64,000 nucleotides of DNA, taken from positions 62,001 through 126,000 of the forward strand of contig JAECUM010001821.1 of NCBI GenBank assembly GCA_016617855.1, read 5' to 3'. Of this stretch, positions 37,412 through 45,609 are shown piece after piece (within the stretch, counting starts at the first letter, position 1; every line of letters starts with the position of its first letter). The notes under the pieces are model-generated. The model did not search any database and was not told where the DNA came from. It was given only the letters and a program-made list of their open reading frames with translations. Source of the DNA: Megalonaias nervosa (taxonomy: Eukaryota > Mollusca > Bivalvia > Unionida > Unionidae). The position numbers were made by a program, and so were the translations under genes.

Positions 37412-38015
37412 TCAGTCCTTGGTTCATTTCTACAGGGAATCGAAAATATTTCGCAAAATCAGAGTTACCGGTCATGGCTGGTATTTCGTTTGTAATCTTG
37501 ATCAATTTGGGGTCTCCACCCAAAATGTCATATAATTCAGGACAAAATGTAATGGCCAATACTTTGTCCTCTGAAAATTTAATTAGTAGGCGACGAGCTA
37601 TTTTGTGGTATTCGGTCGTGACACTTTTTCTGGTTTTCTCCAAGACTTTACCAAACACGTTATTGAACCTGTCAGCAATAGCGTTCACCAAATGTTGACC
37701 ATTAAAATAATAGCCTGGCGGAATTTTCAACCGTTTAGTTTTGGGGTCTTGTGATTTCATAGAATCACCTAAACCGCTGCGTTCATCCAAGCATTGTTGC
37801 TCGTCATGAACTTCTACCGTAAAAGTGTTTTGATTTTCGACGATGTTTTTGATTTGTGTAGGGTGAATCATTTCCACTAAAGCCACTTCCCAATGGGCTT
37901 CGTGATCCAATTGAATGGCCTGAGGTAATTTGGCCGTGTAACAGCAAAAGGTGTTATTGGGAAACACCTCCATGGAAGTGTCACTGGGTAACATTAAGTA
38001 AAATTGGCTGTTCAT
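37405..38015 (-). pseudogene. Penton-like minor capsid protein, C-terminally truncated
   Basis: The frame opens at Met 38013-38015 with MNSQFYLMLPSDTSMEVFPN, the conserved opening of Polinton penton/single jelly-roll proteins. It continues with LPQAIQLDHEAHWEVALVEM and a PPGYYF segment (about residue 100). At about residue 205 (VEMNQGLN, near 37415) the homology stops, and the frame runs out of phase into the neighbouring core-protein gene, ending at 37290. Family members continue for roughly another 100 or more residues. A deletion has therefore joined the middle of the penton gene to the beginning of the PX-like gene. Confidence 0.8.
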
Positions 38016-38425
38016 AACTCCACAGTTCTAGTGTCCGAGGAGTCGCTGGAAGTCAGAGGAGTGTCTAAAAGTGGATGGTTAGGGTGACTGTTGGAAGGGG
38101 GACTGACGTTGGACGCAAGATTCTCATTGTGGTTCCCGTTAGAGGAATATTTCAGAGACGGATTGGAAAGAAGGTAACCGATGCAACTGCTGAGTAAAAT
38201 GGTCCACAATTGTTTGTCTCCTTGTTGCAAACTCAAATTGGCAATGGCAGCACCGATGACAAAATACACCACAAAGATGTGGTAGAAAAAGACGATTTGC
38301 GTTTTAGACACACGTTCTCCACAACACACCCACAAGGGCTGCTTTTGTAGATCTTGCAGAGAAGAACTGGGCGAAGGAGTGGTCACTGCAGTAGAAGAGG
38401 CTGTGTTGAAGGGCATGATGGTCAC
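38012..38425 (-). CDS. Two-TM membrane protein of the Maverick
   Basis: 137 residues, intact. A Ser/Thr/Pro-rich N-terminus of about 30 residues is followed by LWVCCGERVSKTQIVFFYHI, a first membrane segment (IVFFYHIFVVYFVIGAAIA, about 44-62), a short polar loop, a second hydrophobic segment (LWTILLSSCIGYLLSNP, about 73-90) and a hydrophilic Ser/Asn/Pro-rich tail. The ILLSSCIGYLL-NP segment recurs, in my memory, in many invertebrate Mavericks, so this is probably a conserved structural membrane protein. Its ATG overlaps the integrase stop (ATGA) and its stop overlaps the penton start by a few bases, a tightly packed arrangement. Confidence 0.75.
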   Translation of the reverse strand: MTIMPFNTASSTAVTTPSPSSSLQDLQKQPLWVCCGERVSKTQIVFFYHIFVVYFVIGAAIANLSLQQGDKQLWTILLSSCIGYLLSNPSLKYSSNGNHNENLASNVSPPSNSHPNHPLLDTPLTSSDSSDTRTVEL

Positions 38426-39517
38426 TTCCTTTTATAGTCGGTGATTTGCGAAGCGTCGATCCAAGAGTCAAAACTGGGAGGATATCCTTTCCAATGTACT
38501 TTGACTTCTTTGACACGTCGTTTTCCCACTTTTCGGGTTCTTCGATCGAGAATGCTTTCGATCTCGTACACGTCGTCTTCTTTTTTGGTCACACGTTATA
38601 ACTCGGGCAAGTAAAACGTTACTTTTAACACTTCCCCGTTCATGTCTTCCAATTTATAGACAGGAGGATGACGGCCACGCACACGTTGGGTGACACGAAA
38701 CAATTCGGTGGTCTAGTTGAGTAAGTAACCTTTGTCGGAAGTGCGTTTGGTTTTGCCAATGCGCACCCAGTCTCCTGCTACCAACACTCCACCCTTCTTG
38801 GAGACAGTCACTGTTGGGGACGTACCAAATAGGCGCTCGAAGACGGTCACTTCGTTGTCGGGAGTCACTTCTTGGGGGGCACGTCCGATGCTCCGATGGT
38901 AAGATTGGTTGTACGATTGGACTAGGTGTGGGAAGACATCGATGTACTTGAAAGTGTGTTGATGCGTAAAATATTTCCAATTGCGTTCTTTCAAGGTGCG
39001 TTGAAAATGTTCCACGATGCTGGCTTTGGTTTCTGGATTCTCGGTGGTGAAAAAATGAATGTCACGTTTCTTCATTTTGGAAAGCTTGGTTCAGAAATTC
39101 AGTGCCCTTGTCGGTTTGCCATCGAAGAGGGTAACGTCCGCTTTGTTTCAACACCAGTTTGAGGGCTCGCACTAACTCACTGCTCGATTTGGAAGTCAAT
39201 GGTATGACCCAAGCAAATTTGGAAAAGACGTCGATGACACAAAACTAATATTTGAAACCACGATTGTAGGTGGCCAAATGAGAGACATCGGCTAAATCGG
39301 CTTGCCATTGATGATCCACTCGGGTGCGACTTCTGGAAAATTTTCGTCGAATGGGTTTGTGTAAGGTATACGTGGCTTGTTCTTGTAACCAGCGTTGCAC
39401 TTGAGGTAAACGATCACTTTTTAGTCGAGATTTGGCAGCACGATACAATTTCTGAACTCCTCCGTAACCTGCAGGATGGGATGGATCATAGTAAATGCTG
39501 GCTAACACCTTCTCCAT
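38422..39517 (-). pseudogene. INT: RVE-family integrase with C-terminal chromodomain, broken
   Basis: Inserts the element into host DNA through a DDE transposase/retroviral integrase fold. The N-terminal part (39517-39245) has YYDPSHPAGYGGVQKLYRA, YTLHKPIRRKF and a first catalytic Asp in DHQWQADLADVSHL. A TAG follows at 39245-39247. The middle of the core is in other frames, with a shift near 39080. The segment 39075-38713 has the last catalytic-region residues (VEHFQRTLKERNW), YIDVFPHLV and NQSYHRSIG, typical of Polinton integrases. TAG at 38713-38715 and TAA at 38596-38598 interrupt the tail. The last about 55 codons (38590-38425) read as a chromodomain (YEIESIL, VKVHWKGYP, SFDSWI). The stop at 38422-38424 overlaps the next gene's start. 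Confidence 0.85.
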
Positions 39518-39534
39518 TTTTTTAAATAAGTGAT

Positions 39535-39930
39535 CTACTCTTCACTGATGGAACTCTGAAGTGGTTTAGAAACGGCTTTACGTGTCCAATGTGCCACAGG
39601 AATAGAAGTCGAAGGTAGTTTTGGTGGTAGTGGCGGTGGTGGTAATGGAATGGCTTTGGTCTTCTTTTCTTTTTTTACTTCTGCTTTCCCTTCTTTCTTT
39701 TTCACTTCTGTCGAAGGTGGAGTGGACATCATCTTTTTAACCCAAACTTTAGGTTCTTCTCGTTGGGGTATAGGGGAAGGGGTCAACAAGGACGCTGCAA
39801 TCTTATTAGGGATGGGAGCTGCTGACGGTGTTTGAAAGACTTCTCTTGCCTCTTTTTCCTCAGGCAACCGTGGGGCTGCATCTGTCTTGACCTCTGGGGG
39901 TGGTAGTGGTGGTGGTGGTGAACTTTTCAT
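39535..39930 (-). CDS. Proline-rich protein
   Basis: 131 residues with two poly-Pro blocks (PPPPLPPP near the N-terminus and PLPPPPLPPKLP near residue 100), Lys/Glu-rich linkers and no membrane segment. The start overlaps the stop of the preceding coiled-coil ORF by one base (TGATGA). The two ORFs may once have been one protein joined across a frameshift, or may be translated separately. The stop lies 17 nt before the integrase start. Proline-rich segments could act as docking sites for SH3/WW proteins or late-domain-like contacts, which is inference. Confidence 0.55.
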   Translation of the reverse strand: MKSSPPPPLPPPEVKTDAAPRLPEEKEAREVFQTPSAAPIPNKIAASLLTPSPIPQREEPKVWVKKMMSTPPSTEVKKKEGKAEVKKEKKTKAIPLPPPPLPPKLPSTSIPVAHWTRKAVSKPLQSSISEE

Positions 39931-40202
39931 CAGGCCTTAAAATCTTTCAGAGTTAGCTGAGCTGTTTCGTCTAAAGCTTTCTGGTGAAAGAGTTGAAGTC
40001 GTTGTAACAATTGACCGTACCGTTGCGATTTTTCCGTTTCTGAGAAATCGCTGCGATCCATCAATGATTGCAATTCGTGTTGTAACTGGGACATCTCGGT
40101 CAAATGAGGATTAGGAGGTAAATGCGGGGTTAGTTGTTCTTGCCAACAATGGTATTCTATCAATCGTTTGTAAGGCACTAAAGCCAGTTTTCGTCCTTCC
40201 AC
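39930..40202 (-). CDS. Coiled-coil Maverick protein
   Basis: 90 residues, helical throughout. It opens with KLALVPYKRLIEYHCW and then has LTEMSQLQHELQSLMDRSDF and TEKSQRYGQLLQRLQLFHQ. The pattern of Leu/Gln heptads followed by an S-x-x-EK-x-x-x-Y-x-x-L-L-Q-R segment recurs in Polintons in my memory, where it is a conserved capsid-block protein of unknown function. Here it overlaps the proline-rich ORF by one base. Confidence 0.6.
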   Translation of the reverse strand: MEGRKLALVPYKRLIEYHCWQEQLTPHLPPNPHLTEMSQLQHELQSLMDRSDFSETEKSQRYGQLLQRLQLFHQKALDETAQLTLKDFKA

Positions 40203-40271
40203 TGGATTTCAAGGATCACGTCTGAGATCTTTTGATTTCAGAAGTCCCTTTTATCTTCTTGACCTTAATCT

Positions 40272-40690
40272 TCATCCCAGGATTCTTGACATTGTTCCCA
40301 ATACTCCTTTCAGAATAGGTCCTCCTACGGTTCCCAGCAAAGGTCCTAACAGGGGCAAAATGGCAATTCCTCCGCTTTGCACCAACATCTTTTTCTTTTG
40401 ACCAATGGGTATTTTCTTTTGGACCATTTGGCGAAGAACGTGTCGATGTTTGGCTAAGCATTTTTTCTGATGTTTAGACAAAGGTATCGTGCCTTTCAAG
40501 ACATTCAGACAACATTCGCTCACGGTATCGATGACATCTTTGAGGCAGTTTGAATGAGTTGTTCTCGAATGGGTGGAGAAGCTTTGGACAGAACGGACAA
40601 CATGCCCCAATGTTTAACTAAACGAGGTGGCAGTGCTTTTCTTTTCTTTCCTTTGGGGGTAGAAGAAGCATGTCTTCTTTTGGGTGACAT
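40272..40690 (-). pseudogene. Basic/hydrophobic Maverick protein, paralogue 1, frameshifted
   Basis: The likely start is the ATG at 40688-40690 with a basic leader (SPKRRHASSTPKGKKRKALP). It is followed by LVKHWGMLSVLSKASPPIRE. That frame ends at 40520; the homologous continuation is the frame 40550-40272 with ECCLNVLKGTIPLSKHQKK, LAKHRHVLRQMVQKK and a GG-containing hydrophobic block (ILPLLGPLLGTVGGPIL). The shift lies near 40545. The order basic helix, KK-x-x-L-V-Q-x-GG, hydrophobic segment is shared with the ORF at 41066-41791. From memory it matches a widespread Maverick family of unknown function, possibly DNA- or membrane-associated in the particle. Confidence 0.55.
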
Positions 40691-40737
40691 CTTTCTCGGT
40701 TGGTTCGTTGGTTCCGTGGCACACAGCAAAAAATACA

Positions 40738-41028
40738 CTAACGTCGATGACTTGTTACACGGTCTTTTTTCCTTTTTTTTGGGACTATCGCTTCGTCATA
40801 AAGTTGACGATGTGTTTTCCAAAATCGCCAAAGAATCCTCCTTTTTGGTGGCTCCTCTTTTTCTTTGGACGAGTGTGTCTTTTCTGGGGGTGACGTCGAT
40901 GTTTGGCTAAGCGCTTTTCGGATGACGTGACTGTCTTTTTCTTTTTCCTTTTCCTTTTTGGACAGAAGAACGATGATGGTGACTGTGTGCACTTCTTGGA
41001 GGGGACATCTTTGGGCGTTCAGGAGCAC
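40738..41028 (-). CDS. Lys-rich ORF, reading frame uncertain
   Basis: The longest frame from Met 41026-41028 gives 96 residues rich in Lys, Glu and Ser. A second frame over the same DNA (about 41010-40785) lacks an ATG but encodes KRLAKHRRHPQKRHTRPKKK and a GGFFGDFG segment, which resembles the K-x-LAKHRH part of the paralogue at 40272-40690. The DNA word GTCGATGTTTGGCTAAGC occurs at both 40442-40459 and 40895-40912, supporting duplication. I therefore suspect the second frame is the ancestral one and that the start was lost. A TATA box lies 35 nt upstream of 41028. Confidence 0.4.
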   Translation of the reverse strand: MLLNAQRCPLQEVHTVTIIVLLSKKEKEKEKDSHVIRKALSQTSTSPPEKTHSSKEKEEPPKRRILWRFWKTHRQLYDEAIVPKKRKKDRVTSHRR

Positions 41029-41062
41029 AACAACACTAAACCTATCGTTTGCCTCAGGTCTT

Positions 41063-41070
41063 TTTTTATA
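41063..41070 (-). promoter_or_regulatory. TATA box, TATAAAAA
   Basis: Lies 35 nt upstream of the ATG at 41028 and overlaps the stop codon of the upstream gene (TAA at 41066-41068). The spacing suits a short 5' leader. Confidence 0.45.
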
Positions 41071-41791
41071 CTGGAATGCGACGCCACTGATTTTCTTTAC
41101 GTCGTATCAACTTGATGACAGGCATCACTCGGCGTTGGGGAGTTCGCAACGGACTAAATCGGGACAGTTCTTGTCTGGACAAATTCAGTAAACTCTCTAA
41201 CATGCCCGATCTCTCTTGGACTTTGATTTTGGGGGCATGTACTTTGTAAGCAGCGGCCACTGCCGCTAAAGATGAAGAGGGTGTCACCGCTGGAGAAGTT
41301 TTCGGAGATGCTCTCTTGCGGGTAGAAGCTGTTTTCTGTGGACTTTTCTTTTTCGTTTTCTGAGGCTGTGACCTGGTCTTGACACCTTTGCTCTTCTTCT
41401 TTTTCTTCAGGGTACGTCGGGGAGTGGCTTTTTTCTTGGGCAGAACTTTGGGAGCTATGGGATCCCATTTTAAGAGGGAACGAATGATGACACCTCCTAG
41501 AGAACCGTTACCTCTAGGTTTCAAAATGATTTGCTTTTTGGTTTGAGTGTCGATGCGAGGATCGGCTAGTTGCGTCAAGACTACTTTGTTCCTGTGAAAA
41601 AAGCGTTTAGTTTGATGTGGAATGTGAATGATGCCTTGCAGTAATTGACGTGCTGTCACCATAAACCATCGTAAGACTTCTTTAAGACTAGCTTCTAAGA
41701 CACGAGCACGTATTTGTGGATTTTTTTCGCGACTGATACCATGCAAGGAACGAATCAATTTGATGGGAAGATGAGACTGAAGGGACGTCAT
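41066..41791 (-). CDS. Basic Maverick protein, paralogue 2
   Basis: The open frame reaches back to 41911, but a TATA box at 41829-41836 and the overlap with the ATPase 3' end favour the Met at 41789-41791 (MTSLQSHLPIKLI), giving 241 residues. The N-terminal half is helical and contains ARQLLQGIIHIPHQTKRFF, KKQIILKPRGNGSLGG and VIIRSLLKWDP. These line up with the G-x-I-P...QK, KK-x-L and GG blocks of the ORF at 40272-40690. The centre is a Lys/Ser/Thr-rich linker (KKKKKSKGVKTRSQPQKTKK) and the C-terminus is basic (RRVMPVIKLIRRKE). It is intact. Charge suggests DNA binding in the core, which is inference. Confidence 0.6.
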   Translation of the reverse strand: MTSLQSHLPIKLIRSLHGISREKNPQIRARVLEASLKEVLRWFMVTARQLLQGIIHIPHQTKRFFHRNKVVLTQLADPRIDTQTKKQIILKPRGNGSLGGVIIRSLLKWDPIAPKVLPKKKATPRRTLKKKKKSKGVKTRSQPQKTKKKSPQKTASTRKRASPKTSPAVTPSSSLAAVAAAYKVHAPKIKVQERSGMLESLLNLSRQELSRFSPLRTPQRRVMPVIKLIRRKENQWRRIPV

Positions 41792-41828
41792 GTTGACGAT
41801 GTGTGAGACGGACCCTAAGTGACCGAGG

Positions 41829-41836
41829 TTTTTATA
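41829..41836 (-). promoter_or_regulatory. TATA box, TATAAAAA
   Basis: Sits 38 nt upstream of the Met chosen for the 41066-41791 gene, between it and the ATPase stop. Confidence 0.5.
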
Positions 41837-41862
41837 GATTTTTTTGGTTGTTGTGATTGTTG

Positions 41863-42583
41863 TTAAGTCGACAACGGGGACGTGTACACGACAGGCCCTC
41901 CGTCTTGGCACCAGTGGTGAAACAGATGGGTACGAAATCGCAAATAATCGGGAGTGGTGGGTTTTAAATCCACGAGTAAATGGGCGTGTGGGGTTTGATT
42001 GTCATCGTCGTACGCATGAGTCAGCCAAGGCGTTCCTAACTGTTTGGCTAACACTTGCACTTGCGATTTATCTCTAGGGCTTTTAAACAACACCACGTAA
42101 TGAGCATTGAGACTGATAGTGCGATGGGCTTTACTTTGTTGAAACATATTTTGGGTGATGTAAATGACACTGGCATTGCGATGATGCCCTTTGCGCGTAA
42201 ACCACAGTTTAATTTATTCTTCGTCTTCTCTTAACATGTCAAAAATAACCAAATGGGTTTGACTAGGGCCAGACACGATCCCGTCGTCTTCGCCAGGAAT
42301 GCCTTTCACAAAGACGATGGAATCGCCTTGACTTTCTCGCAGAAGTCTGTACGCCGATTGCCACTCTTTACCACACGATCCGTTGAGGTGGACGATGGAT
42401 CAAATGATGTTTATGTTCAATCAAACGTTTGACAAATTCGGTTTTGCCTGAACCGCTAGGTCCGGCAATGAGCATGTTAAAGGGATGGCGAAGATACAAG
42501 GCCTCCCAACTAGTCCGATCTACGTGTTCGTCGATGACTTTGAAAGTGGAGGAAGAGGGAGCAGAGACAGTAGAGGCAGCCAT
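41863..42583 (-). pseudogene. FtsK/HerA-type genome packaging ATPase, broken
   Basis: Drives genome packaging in the A32-like branch of viral ATPases. The start at 42581-42583 gives a Ser-rich leader, then FNMLIAGPSGSGKTEFVKRL with the Walker A GPSGSGKT at residues 41-48 (about 42463-42440). The frame stops near 42368 and the homologous continuation is in another frame, so an indel lies at about 42366-42372. The continuation has the Walker B strand (HLVIFD, second acidic residue replaced by Met) near 42250. A TAA at 42214-42216 interrupts it. The last block (VIYITQN sensor, then LNAHYVVLFKSPRDKSQV) runs to the stop at 41863-41865. It lies between the membrane ORF and the basic protein gene. 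Confidence 0.85.
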
Positions 42584-42658
42584 AGTAGTACTCTAAGGAA
42601 TGTCACTTTTGACACGAAGACAGACAAGACAAGAGTTGTTATACTTTTTCAAGACACG

Positions 42659-42664
42659 TTTATT
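42659..42664 (-). terminator. AATAAA polyadenylation signal
   Basis: Minus-strand AATAAA eight bases after the stop of the small membrane protein; could serve that gene and polymerase read-through. Confidence 0.4.
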
Positions 42665-42671
42665 GTCATCT

Positions 42672-42956
42672 TTAAATGTGAACAACACGAAAGACATAAA
42701 TACATAAAACCCAAATGGTTAAGTACATGAATAAAAAACACATCAAAAAGATCATAGTGGAATATAAACAAGTCTCTGTACAACATTTGTGGTGTTCAAG
42801 AGGTGGTATCGTAGGGACAGTGTTAATGTTCTTAGAGTCTCTACACTGGGCAAAGTCACACAGGGGTCCTCCCAGAATGGCTTTTCGGATGTCAATGACG
42901 GTCCTATCCTGTCCTGAAGGGAGTAGTTCTTCTTCTTCTGGTACTGTCACTAACAT
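42672..42956 (-). CDS. Small membrane protein next to the polymerase gene
   Basis: 94 residues, intact. The N-terminal half is acidic then mixed with several Cys (CCTETCLY), and the C-terminal third is one long hydrophobic segment (MIFLMCFLFMYLTIWVLCIY, about residues 68-87), suggesting a single-pass tail anchor. It begins three bases after the polymerase stop codon. A TATAAAAAGG lies 25 nt upstream, inside the polymerase 3' end, and AATAAA lies 8 nt after its stop. No family recognised. Confidence 0.55.
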   Translation of the reverse strand: MLVTVPEEEELLPSGQDRTVIDIRKAILGGPLCDFAQCRDSKNINTVPTIPPLEHHKCCTETCLYSTMIFLMCFLFMYLTIWVLCIYVFRVVHI

Positions 42957-42959
42957 AAT

Positions 42960-45472
42960 CTATTGGTCTTGGACGTTGTCCCTTTTTATATGTTGACCAA
43001 TATCGATGTGACCGTACGGTAAAGTGAAGTGGTTGGGACGTCTCACTCGCTCCTGGTACACAATTTGATACACTTTTTCCAAAGGCCGACTGACGATTTG
43101 GTGTGTGGGTAAACGTACAATCTTGTGCGGTTCGTGGGTGGTCACTTTAAAATTTCCATCCTGTCCAGACTGCAAGGCTTCTTTCAAGACACCAAAGTTC
43201 ACCAGTCGACTGGTGCGATAATTGAGAGTCAATCCTTTCACTTTACACTCCGTGTGCACTTCTCCTTGAGGGTCACGGTATTCGTAGCCGTAATTTTTCG
43301 GACCGCCACTTGCAAAACTTAGAATCTTGTCGTCGGCATGCTTGTCCGCCCAGGCTTCTAAACGGTCTCCTTCGATGTTAGGGTGTTGTTGACCCAGACG
43401 ATCGATGTAGATGCAACTGTCCGTGTCAAAATACAGCACACGATCTCCTAACAGTTCTAAAGCTTTGTACAGTTTTAAGCGAGCATGGGCTGTCACGTAA
43501 GCCGCAATTATGACATTTCCAAATTCGTCGGCTTCTACAAAGTCCAGTTCTTCTTCGTAGTTGACTAAGATCAAGTCCTCAGGAACGACGTCCACGTGTT
43601 TCATGTATTTGGTTTTGTCGTGAATCATCTGGAAGTAGCGAGAAGGTTCTGTCAAATACTCCGTCTTGGGTAAACTCGGTCGTTGTGCCATTTTGCCCCA
43701 CAAGCAATTTAACATCACTTTGGCAAACGATCGCCTTCCTTCGTTTTTCTCGATGTAGTCTAACGTGATGCCTTCCTGCTCCCAGTATTTCTCTTTGAAT
43801 TTCTTTTGGTCTTCGGGAGTGTGGCACCAGGAATGATGGCCGCTGGCTTCTTGTTTCAGTTTTTAAAAGGCATTCACGTAGTCTGCGAAAATGCCTTTTT
43901 GAGTCTCGTCGCCCTTGTGGTATTTTTCTGTCTTGGGAAAGTGGTAAATTTCGTACACTTCTAAAAGTTGGTATCCCAGGTCCAGAGCTTTGAACAATTC
44001 CACGCTGACCCACGTTCCCGTTGAGGCGCGTTCTTCCTGGCTATGCTAACAAGGTCGGTCTTCGTTGCACTTTTCGGCACAAGTACGGCACAAGGGAAAC
44101 ATCAGTTTTCCTTGGCATTGATGTGGTAAAACGGGATGGTACAAGTACGTGGGAGGCAAGACTTTGCACTTGATCAATCCTTCGTATTGGCGAATGTTGT
44201 CCACGTTGATGTGTTCCGTCAGCAACTGCGGATGCCCTGCGGGAAAGTGACAATATTTGCACACGTACGGATACAGCGACACACGTCCAAGTATTTGATT
44301 TCTTCTCCTTTCTCCTCGTCGACTTGGTACAGCAAACAGGTGGCATTCGTCCGTCCTCCGTACAAACTGTCCCGTGGGTTCAGTGGGTCCACCAGCTTGT
44401 AACTTTCCACGATGCGCTTAAACTCGGGATCGGTTTCCAAACGGTGATCGTACTCGTGTTCCCACATTTCTACCACTTGGTATCCTTGCTCTTCTAACTT
44501 CAAGCGACGCTGACAAGTAGCCTGGTACAAGTCTTCCATGGTCCGTTGTAAAAACTGATTTTTAGTGCCACGTTGAGGGTAGAAGATCGGACATCCGTGA
44601 AATAAGCACCCGTTAAATTCGTACACGAAAACGTGAATGTATTTTCCGTCTTTGAAATCTTTGCCTCGAAACAACAGGGGTCCGCGCACTTCTTGAGGGT
44701 GCACTTTCAATGTGTAGCGTGGAGCCAAGACGTCTTGCAACTTTTGCATTTCAGGAATGTCACAAGCGGTGTCTTTGGATATCCCCGCTTGCTGTAACAG
44801 GAGTTCTGCTTCTCTTCGTTGTTTGGCTCGGCTAGATTTTTGAAAAGTTTGCCAGGCTCTTTTCCATTCTGCCGTATCGTTCTTGTCTGCATACGTTCGT
44901 CCCACCACGATGGCACGGGCTAAACACATCTTGTCTTGAGGATTGTTAATTCTGACGAGGTTTCGTTTTGGTGCTGCGAAGTTCGTCCACCAAGAACACC
45001 TTATTGCGTTGTCCTGTCCCTTGGGGAAAAGAAACGTGGGTTATGAACAGTGTCGCTTTTCCATCGGTGATGTGAAACTTGTCGTTGATTGTTGCACGTG
45101 TTGAATCTTGTCCATGACTTTGGAAGGTGTCAATTCTGCCGGACTGCTAAACTCGATCCAAACGGGGGACTTCAGTCTGTCGTGATGAATGGAAAGTCTC
45201 AAGCGACCGTCTTCTTTGGCTTCACATTGCTGTTTCAGTGTGGTTAACAGAAAATCCCACACATCGGTGATGAACCCTTCTGCTTTCTTCAACGGTACGT
45301 CTGACTTGAAATCTTTAAACTTCACCGTGTACGTGTAGGCCGTGGTTCTAAATTTTCTAGAGGAGCGTTTTTCCGTCTCTCGAATGTGGTAATATTTTTC
45401 AGGCTTTACTGGTGGTGATGGTAGACTCTGGTTGGGTGTAAAATCTCTGGGTCTGGATTCTGGCTCACTCAT
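42960..45472 (-). pseudogene. POLB: Protein-primed-type family B DNA polymerase, broken
   Basis: Replicates the element. The start is taken as the Met at 45470-45472 (MSEPESRPRDF). The N-terminal 140 residues (45472 to about 45045) are variable. Homology continues through frame changes near 45045 and 44955, then a long block (44929-44280) with KDGKYIHVFVYEFNGCLFHG and GYQVVEMWEHEYD. The motif A region (SLYP) lies at about 44277, right at another frame change. A fourth change is near 44047, and a TAA is at 43863-43865. The C-terminal block, open to 42960, has motif B (MLNCLWGK, about 43710) and motif C (YFDTDSCIY, about 43430) with both catalytic acids, and a C-terminal thumb. All the core motifs are present, but no single frame encodes them. 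Confidence 0.88.
42981..42990 (-). promoter_or_regulatory. TATA box, TATAAAAAGG
   Basis: Lies within the last codons of the polymerase gene, 25 nt upstream of the small membrane protein ATG. Confidence 0.45.
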
Positions 45473-45590
45473 CTTCAAAATCGCTGGCATGAATTTGAGC
45501 CAAGACTTCAGCTACTGTGCGAGGCGATAAATCACGTTTCTGCCTCTTACTTTCTTCTCCTTTCTTTACGAAATGATGCGATCGTTTCAT
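45465..45590 (-). CDS. 41-residue ORF upstream of the polymerase
   Basis: Starts at ATG 45588-45590 and ends at TGA 45465-45467, overlapping the polymerase start (ATGAGTGA). The peptide begins MKRSHHFVKKGEESKRQKRD and ends with an acidic, helical tail (AEVLAQIHASDF). It could be a small protein, a translated leader controlling polymerase expression, or an N-terminal exon-like extension. Its ATG lies 19 bases from the divergent zinc-knuckle ATG. Confidence 0.35.
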   Translation of the reverse strand: MKRSHHFVKKGEESKRQKRDLSPRTVAEVLAQIHASDFEDE

Positions 45591-45609
45591 CTTAACTGCA
45601 AAAAGTCAA

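Noticed and set aside
38428..38436. TATAAAAGG as promoter of the two-TM gene
   Set aside because: It lies only a few bases before the ATG, so transcription from it would start inside the gene; it is more simply integrase C-terminal codons.
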